A stretch of 59,864 bases of DNA. It comes from Candidatus Hydrogenedentota bacterium. GTDB taxonomy: Bacteria; Hydrogenedentota; Hydrogenedentia; Hydrogenedentales; SLHB01. The translations under genes and the position numbers were made by a program. Under the pieces are notes generated by a model. It saw only the letters and a list, made by a program, of their open reading frames with translations, did not search any database and was not told the origin of the DNA. Location: the NCBI GenBank assembly GCA_020849535.1, contig JADLGB010000185.1:1-59864 (forward strand), in the 5' to 3' direction. This document shows positions 55,901-59,864 of the stretch, piece by piece; the stretch's first letter is position 1; each line of letters begins with the position of its first letter.

Positions 55901-56204
55901 TCAGATCTACCTCGCGCTCCGACTCGCGCTGGTGCAAAGCTTGAGCAAAAGCGGAGAGAGCATTCCCATGCTGCTCGACGACCCCTTCGCCAATTACGAT
56001 GACGCGCGGTTGGCGCGCGCGTTGGCCTTGCTGCGGCGCATCGGCGAGGCCAATCAGGTCATACTGTTCACGTGCAGAGAAGACGTTGCCCGCGCCGCCC
56101 AAGGACTGGGCATCCCGGTCACTCCACTGCGGGAGCTTCCCGCCCCCCAAGATTCGCGCGCGTCAGCACGCGGCGAAGCGCGGCGTGCAGCTCCTCCATC
56201 TTGA
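52968..56204 (+). CDS. SbcC/YhaN-like SMC-type ATPase with a transmembrane hairpin in its coiled coil
   Basis: A 1078-residue ABC-type coiled-coil ATPase. N-terminal: GYGRFHHHAIDLGPGLQIILGPNEQGKTT with Walker A at 30-37. Long coiled coils cover about 195-480 and 570-920. Between them, near residues 500-548, two hydrophobic helices (AIMAVLLTLFFAGAYY and LVLIPALLATLALLYFLVVW) form a membrane hairpin, where SbcC/Rad50 has its zinc hook; no CxxC hook is seen. C-terminal: signature motif LSKGTVDQIYLAL and Walker B IPMLLDDPFANYDD. YhaN of Bacillus is a relative. It is probably a membrane-tethered DNA-end or repair ATPase acting with the upstream subunit. Its last 86 nt overlap the convergent kinase gene. 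Confidence 0.88.
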   Translation: MRFQKLCLDGYGRFHHHAIDLGPGLQIILGPNEQGKTTIRNFVGDMLYGQKLNAVQRMYEENHELRRPWQGGERYEGRLTYRLDNGTEIEIHRNFDRNHESIRVMDLTQGRDITSEFGRLRNRELDFAEQHLGMSKAVFLNAATIGHMTLDGLGDEDALTQIRERILALADSSDESGSAEAALKRLDERIARIGRPGAHSKRPLPQVRQRVTALEQELRTAMTRRGELAELEGRLLAIRGDREHVAQERAALEAELQTLDRYDRAKRLEEARRVKARIDQTTQQCFALSALREFPLEQATEVQRAANAVATAQAQVDRTRGEHQDLQRQLQEELDKLGPSAAHDFQEISEEMEADLTHLEASINRLQERLDETERERTKAEQRLAEAQRDLESLPDFSRIDADPVEWLSQLAASFRIARQVCTAEREKTDRMANAIQQLQSAVAEPTRVFHNFTDFPAAARDHSVKTQVFDEQHARLSEQLQEVRQDLAEGHERAPGVRLLSAIMAVLLTLFFAGAYYTGNMLVLIPALLATLALLYFLVVWLYARAGARNGERDLFLIQDQLHNLEDDWAEQRESMDAAVKEAGYASLRELEALYDGYQQDSAELNALERDFSRQRTAAEEEEEQLQRLFARVREKFAALGETVECEDDVQPAAGRIIARYQEYRDARRRVAETRDRPAQLAAQRETIERELETARKEEVECALEVRRIMREAGFREESRHTSALSALRAYRVRTAQLRQKRGRIDVLRERAEFITRRMMEEEADLSRQMVLLAKRLAAGGAASVEQWNEQAARARTYRQAWEERTRLEERLDALLRGEKFEALRKRVEDAGPILGQPARSAEEINTDLARTVAQYEELSAMERDLEIAIAQRIAGLRSLSEIEEDLEQARERQYSLELELEAAAYAAALIEEIAHDRHRRIAPALAAQAGAHLDEITAGAYSELLINRDLRITIRIPQISQLSADPERRLSKGTVDQIYLALRLALVQSLSKSGESIPMLLDDPFANYDDARLARALALLRRIGEANQVILFTCREDVARAAQGLGIPVTPLRELPAPQDSRASARGEARRAAPPS

Positions 56205-59200
56205 ACGGCTTCTGCACGAACCCCGCCATCCCCCGCCCCGCGAAGCGCTCTTGAACCTCCTGCTCGTTGTAACCGCTCGTCAGGATGACGGGGACGTCGC
56301 CACGGATCTGGCGCAACGCGCCGTAGGCCGTCTCGCCATCCATCCGGGGCATGGTGAGATCCAGCAGGACGCATACGATCTCGTGCGGTCGTTTCGTGAA
56401 AAGCTCCACCGCTTCTTGCCCATCAGAGGCCACGATCACGTCAAAACCCAAGCGGCTCAGCATGCGCGTCGTGACGCGGCGTACCACGTCCTCGTCGTCC
56501 ACTAACAGCACGAGCCCGGTTCCGCGCCATTCACCGGCCCCGTAATCCGTGTGCAGCGACGGAAGCGCCACTTGTCCGGACGCGGGCAGGAAGATCTTGA
56601 ACGCGGTACCCCGATTCGGTTCGGAATAGACTTTCAGCGTGCCCCGGTGGCCCCGGACAATGCCCAGTACCGCGGCCAATCCCAAGCCGCGCCCCGTGAA
56701 CTTGGTGGTGAAAAAGGGCTCGAAGATCCGCGAAAGCGTATCCGGCTCCATTCCACAGCCGGAGTCGCTTATCTCCAGCACGACATAGGGCCCTTCCGGC
56801 AGGGCGCTATCCAGGTAGAATCCGCGAAAGTCGGCTTGTCCGCAGTGCTTCGCATGCGTCGTGATGGAGATCACGCCATCGCTGTCACCCAACGCATCCG
56901 ACGCGTTTGTAATGAGGTTCATGACGATCTGACGGATCTGCGTCGCGTCGGCTTCCACCAGGGGCAACCCGTCCATCAGGTTATAGCGGAGCAGTGCCTT
57001 CTTGGATATCGAGACCTCGAGCAGGTGCGCCATCTCCCGGATGATCTCATTCAGGTTCAGCGGCTCCACGGAGAATTTGCCCTTGCCCGAGTACGCCAGC
57101 ATCTGCTTGCTGAGATCGGAGGCCCGCTGCGCCGCTTTGATCAGGTCGAGGATGTATCCCCGCGAAGGGGCGGAGGGGGACAACTCCGAAAGGGCGAGGT
57201 CCGCATTGCCCAGAATGCCCACGAGCAGATTGTTGAAATCGTGCGCGATGCCCCCCGCGAGCACGCCGAGGCTCTCGAGCTTCTGGGAATGCTGGATCTG
57301 CGCTTCGAGCTTTCTGCGCTCTTCCTCCTCGACCTTGCGTTGTGTGATGTCGGAGAACGTGGCGACCGCGGCGATGATTTGCCCCCCGGCATTCCGCACG
57401 GGTGCGAAGCTGATGAGGATATCGTAGTACGATCCATCCGCGCGCACCATCCGGGCCTCGCGCGCGAGGTAGACTTCACCTCGGAGCGCCCGGGGAATCG
57501 ACCAGTCGCTGAACGGAATCTCATCTCCCGTCCGTGTAAAGGCAGTCCCCCACAGGGCCGGAGTCACCTCGGTGATGGGAACGTCGTCCGGGATGCGGCC
57601 TATCCGCCGCGCCGCATCGTTGACGAAGAGAACTTCCCCGTTCTGGCCGCATACCAGGATCGCGTCTCCAGCCTGGCTCAGAATGGTCTCCAAGAGTACC
57701 CGCTGATTGTCGAGGTCTTCCTGCGCTTTCACGCGCTCGGAGATGTCGTCCAATACGAACAGCAAACGGCACGGCGCATTGTGATTCACCTCGATGGGAG
57801 CGACGAGCGCGTCGATGCGGGTCATCCCGGCCGGGAGATTTCCGCTTCGCTGAAAGCGGATGGGCTGCCCGGTGCGCGCACTCTCCATGTAGACTTCCAG
57901 CCAGTAGGCGGTTTCCCCTTCATCGAAGCCCAGCCCGCGCGCGGTCTTCCCAATCACTTCCTCAGCGGGCCGCCCCAGTGCCCGGGTAGCCGCCGAGTTC
58001 ATCGTCACGAACCGGACGTCGCGCGCTTCCTCCATCAGTTCGACGACTCCCATGTGCATGGGGGTGCTGTCGAAAAAGGTTTGGAGCAGGGTCTCGTTCC
58101 GGCGCAGATTCTCCTCAGCCCTCATGCGGCGCGTCACATCGCGCGACGTAATGACCACCCCGTGAATCGAGGGGTGCTCCAGAAGATTCTGAGCCAGCGC
58201 CTCCACAAAGACCCACTCGCCACCGGCGTGCCGCACACGCATTACCGTGGGGGCGCCGGTCCGTGGTCCCACCGTCGCGCGCTGCAGTGCGGCGGCAGTG
58301 TTCTCCCGGTCTTCGGGATGGACGAATTCCAGGGGATGGTGTCCCAGAAGCCCGCCCGGCTCGTACCCAAACACGTGGGCCGCGGATGGCGACTCGTAGA
58401 AGATGATGCCCTCGCTGTCATGCACCGTGATGACATCCGAGGCGTTTTGCACCAACGTGCGGAAATGCTCCTCGCTATCCACGATGGCCTGCTGGGCGTG
58501 CATCCGTTCCGTGATGTTCTCTACGACCCCCATCAGATACAGGGGTTGACCATCGCTGTCTCGTATTGAGGTGAGCGAGAGATTCCCCCACACAATGCCG
58601 CCGTTCTTGTGCAAGTAGCACTTCTCGATCTGGCACCAGTCTCGTTTTCCCGCCAGAATCCCTTGCGCGAGTTCAACGTCCCGATCCACGTAATCCGGGT
58701 GGGTGATCCCTCGTATACCTTTAGCCCGAATTTCCTCAAACGTGTATCCCAGCATGTCCAGCATGGCCTGGTTGCACTCGACGATGCCAAGCATCTTGTC
58801 TACGATGGCAACCGCGTGGCCACCATAGTCGTAGATGGCGCGAAATCGCGCGTCACTCACACGAAGTGCCGATTCCAGCCGGGACCGTTCAGCAATGTCT
58901 GCTTCAAGCCGCGCGTTGGTGGTCTCAAGATCCGCGGTCCGCTCACGAACCAACGTCTCGAGGGTTTCGGCGCGGCGGGCCTGCTCCCGCTTCTCCTGCT
59001 CTTCGTGGGGCAGCCAGCGCCTGATGATGATGAAGATGATGACCCCCGCTACGCAGGCGTTGAAGAACTTCGGCAAGAACACGTATTCAGGCTGTTCCAG
59101 CACTTCGTTTATGGAATCGGGCAGGAAACCGACCACCGAGGTGTAGCGAATGCCGAAGAAAACACTCTCGACAAACGTACACAAAGCCCCGAGAGCAAGC

Positions 59201-59337
59201 ACCTGAAGCAGTGTGCGCGTGAGTGCGCTATCGCCCTTGCCCCGAAACAGGCGAATCGCGTAGAACGCGCCGATGTATCCCCAAAGAAGCGTGAGTATCC
59301 CATAGACTAGTGGCGTAAGATACTGAAAGACATTCAT
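56119..59337 (-). CDS. Membrane PAS hybrid histidine kinase with C-terminal receiver
   Basis: A 1072-residue protein. Three N-terminal membrane helices (about 8-28, 41-62, 90-106), a coiled coil (110-155), four PAS domains (about 162-278, 288-403, 412-535, 545-668), HisKA with phospho-His699 (IAHDFNNLL), HATPase_c with N811 (NLITNASDA), DSGCGME, FEPFFTTK and GRGLGLA, and a receiver with VDDED, phospho-acceptor D993 (LLDLTMP), TSGYN and KPFK. It is a sensor with internal receiver; no separate output protein is next to it. The ATG overlaps the upstream small frame's stop as ATGA. Its final 86 nt overlap the SbcC-like gene on the other strand. Confidence 0.94.
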   Translation of the reverse strand: MNVFQYLTPLVYGILTLLWGYIGAFYAIRLFRGKGDSALTRTLLQVLALGALCTFVESVFFGIRYTSVVGFLPDSINEVLEQPEYVFLPKFFNACVAGVIIFIIIRRWLPHEEQEKREQARRAETLETLVRERTADLETTNARLEADIAERSRLESALRVSDARFRAIYDYGGHAVAIVDKMLGIVECNQAMLDMLGYTFEEIRAKGIRGITHPDYVDRDVELAQGILAGKRDWCQIEKCYLHKNGGIVWGNLSLTSIRDSDGQPLYLMGVVENITERMHAQQAIVDSEEHFRTLVQNASDVITVHDSEGIIFYESPSAAHVFGYEPGGLLGHHPLEFVHPEDRENTAAALQRATVGPRTGAPTVMRVRHAGGEWVFVEALAQNLLEHPSIHGVVITSRDVTRRMRAEENLRRNETLLQTFFDSTPMHMGVVELMEEARDVRFVTMNSAATRALGRPAEEVIGKTARGLGFDEGETAYWLEVYMESARTGQPIRFQRSGNLPAGMTRIDALVAPIEVNHNAPCRLLFVLDDISERVKAQEDLDNQRVLLETILSQAGDAILVCGQNGEVLFVNDAARRIGRIPDDVPITEVTPALWGTAFTRTGDEIPFSDWSIPRALRGEVYLAREARMVRADGSYYDILISFAPVRNAGGQIIAAVATFSDITQRKVEEEERRKLEAQIQHSQKLESLGVLAGGIAHDFNNLLVGILGNADLALSELSPSAPSRGYILDLIKAAQRASDLSKQMLAYSGKGKFSVEPLNLNEIIREMAHLLEVSISKKALLRYNLMDGLPLVEADATQIRQIVMNLITNASDALGDSDGVISITTHAKHCGQADFRGFYLDSALPEGPYVVLEISDSGCGMEPDTLSRIFEPFFTTKFTGRGLGLAAVLGIVRGHRGTLKVYSEPNRGTAFKIFLPASGQVALPSLHTDYGAGEWRGTGLVLLVDDEDVVRRVTTRMLSRLGFDVIVASDGQEAVELFTKRPHEIVCVLLDLTMPRMDGETAYGALRQIRGDVPVILTSGYNEQEVQERFAGRGMAGFVQKPFKMEELHAALRRVLTRANLGGREAPAVE

Positions 59338-59594
59338 TGCTGTACGGTATCCTGGGATCTCGCGCCCAACGCGCCCCCGTAGTTGGACCCCTTCAGCTCC
59401 TGAAACGGCTTCGCCCCCGGGTGAAAAGGCATGACGCCCGTGCGCAAGACGTCCGCCACCTCCAGCATAGCAGAACAGTCAACGCTTGCGAAATATACGA
59501 ATTGCGCCAACCCCGCCAGGACTGCCTCGGTGTACGCAAAAATGCTGTGACGAGCGCCGCCGTGCTCGGTACATGCCCGTGCCACTGGGGACAT
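59334..59594 (-). pseudogene. Possible remnant of a TAXI-type solute-binding protein C-terminus
   Basis: An 86-residue frame whose stop overlaps the kinase ATG (ATGA). Its second half, VADVLRTGVMPFHPGAKPF, resembles the PLHPGAxRYF segment near the C-terminus of TAXI-family TRAP solute-binding proteins, and GC-rich third positions there look coding. The first 35 residues look non-coding and no signal peptide or upstream part of such a protein is visible. It may be a decayed gene, the tail of a frameshifted gene, or chance; confidence is low. Confidence 0.3.
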
Positions 59595-59864
59595 ACTGGG
59601 AGTCTATCGCTTGACCCAAAGAAAATCCCCCCGAAACTCGCAACCGGCAAAAGTCGTTTCTCCCGCCGGAGCACAGGATCGAGCGATTACCCCACGACGG
59701 AAATCCGCAGAAAGACCAATGAACCGTCCCATCTTGTTCCCCCTTTGAGGAAACGTCGAAGTATTTTTACGCTGTTGTGCATCTTGTGCCTGCGCGCTGT
59801 TTGAAGGCCCAAATCGCGTCGATGGCGCGCGAGAGGAGGCTTTGGAACCGTGTGTGGGCATAAG
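59595..59864. other. Window end, no supported gene
   Basis: About 270 bases with no frame I can support. Short minus-strand frames here are Ser/Arg-rich without family resemblance. No promoter pair or hairpin is clear. Confidence 0.3.

Noticed and set aside
1..59864. CRISPR arrays, insertion sequences, integrases, tRNA or rRNA genes
   Set aside because: None seen: no spaced direct repeats, no transposase or integrase frame, and no recognisable tRNA or rRNA segment on either strand.

Overview
The window looks like a piece of a Gram-negative, GC-rich bacterial chromosome. It carries a complete general secretory (type II) cluster with an outer-membrane secretin, a type IV pilus-like cluster, an RND efflux pair, many large PAS-containing hybrid histidine kinases, and secreted proteins with a CFI-box-type C-terminus. 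This mix, with a Gfo/Idh/MocA oxidoreductase, a GH78 rhamnosidase and matrixin/Calx-beta proteins, suggests an environmental lineage such as Hydrogenedentota or another Planctomycetota/PVC-like group. That placement is inference only; no rRNA or tRNA gene is present. Layout: 1-6314 (minus strand) is a pilus assembly operon: PilB-like ATPase, PilT, second PilB-like ATPase, PilC, and the first 18 codons of a prepilin cut by the window edge. 6835-19360 (minus) is a textbook gspC-D-E-F-G-H-I-J-K-L-M operon in canonical order, mostly with ATGA stop/start overlaps. 19809-27535 (minus), upstream of and co-oriented with it, holds two large exported proteins: one with a clear CFI-box C-terminus, and one in which a divergent CFI-like box is internal and fused to a further domain. 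The larger is preceded by a strong sigma70-type promoter and a leader of about 260 nt ending in a long imperfect hairpin next to the Shine-Dalgarno. 28011-33541 (minus) holds a Slt-type lytic transglycosylase, a Gfo/Idh/MocA oxidoreductase and a YfhO-like membrane protein. 33929-38650 (minus) is a signalling operon: STAS-like protein, single-domain response regulator, hybrid histidine kinase, HD-GYP phosphodiesterase. 38859-43538 (minus) is a thioredoxin-like/RND adaptor/RND permease operon. Divergent from it is a GAF-AAA-Fis sigma54 activator (43734-45356, plus), and the shared intergenic region holds a near-consensus sigma54 promoter (GG-N10-GC) facing the efflux operon plus an upstream inverted repeat. 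45689-47680 (plus) is a secreted HExxH/Calx-beta protein, facing a GH78 alpha-L-rhamnosidase (47699-50452, minus). 50693-51625 (plus) is a family 2 glycosyltransferase. 51813-56204 (plus) is a two-gene SbcCD/YhaO-YhaN-like unit whose nuclease subunit has lost several metal-ligand motifs and whose ATPase has a transmembrane hairpin inside its coiled coil. Its 3' end overlaps, tail to tail, a second large hybrid kinase (56119-59337, minus). How the parts may work together: the type II system probably exports the large secreted proteins encoded beside it. The HD-GYP operon would lower cyclic-di-GMP, and three of the four secretion ATPases carry N-terminal repeats resembling the c-di-GMP-binding MshEN domain, so pilus and secretion activity may respond to that operon. 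The cysteine-cluster sigma54 activator most likely switches on the adjacent thioredoxin/RND operon. Start codons were re-chosen in many genes from visible Shine-Dalgarno sites, ATGA overlaps and signal peptides.
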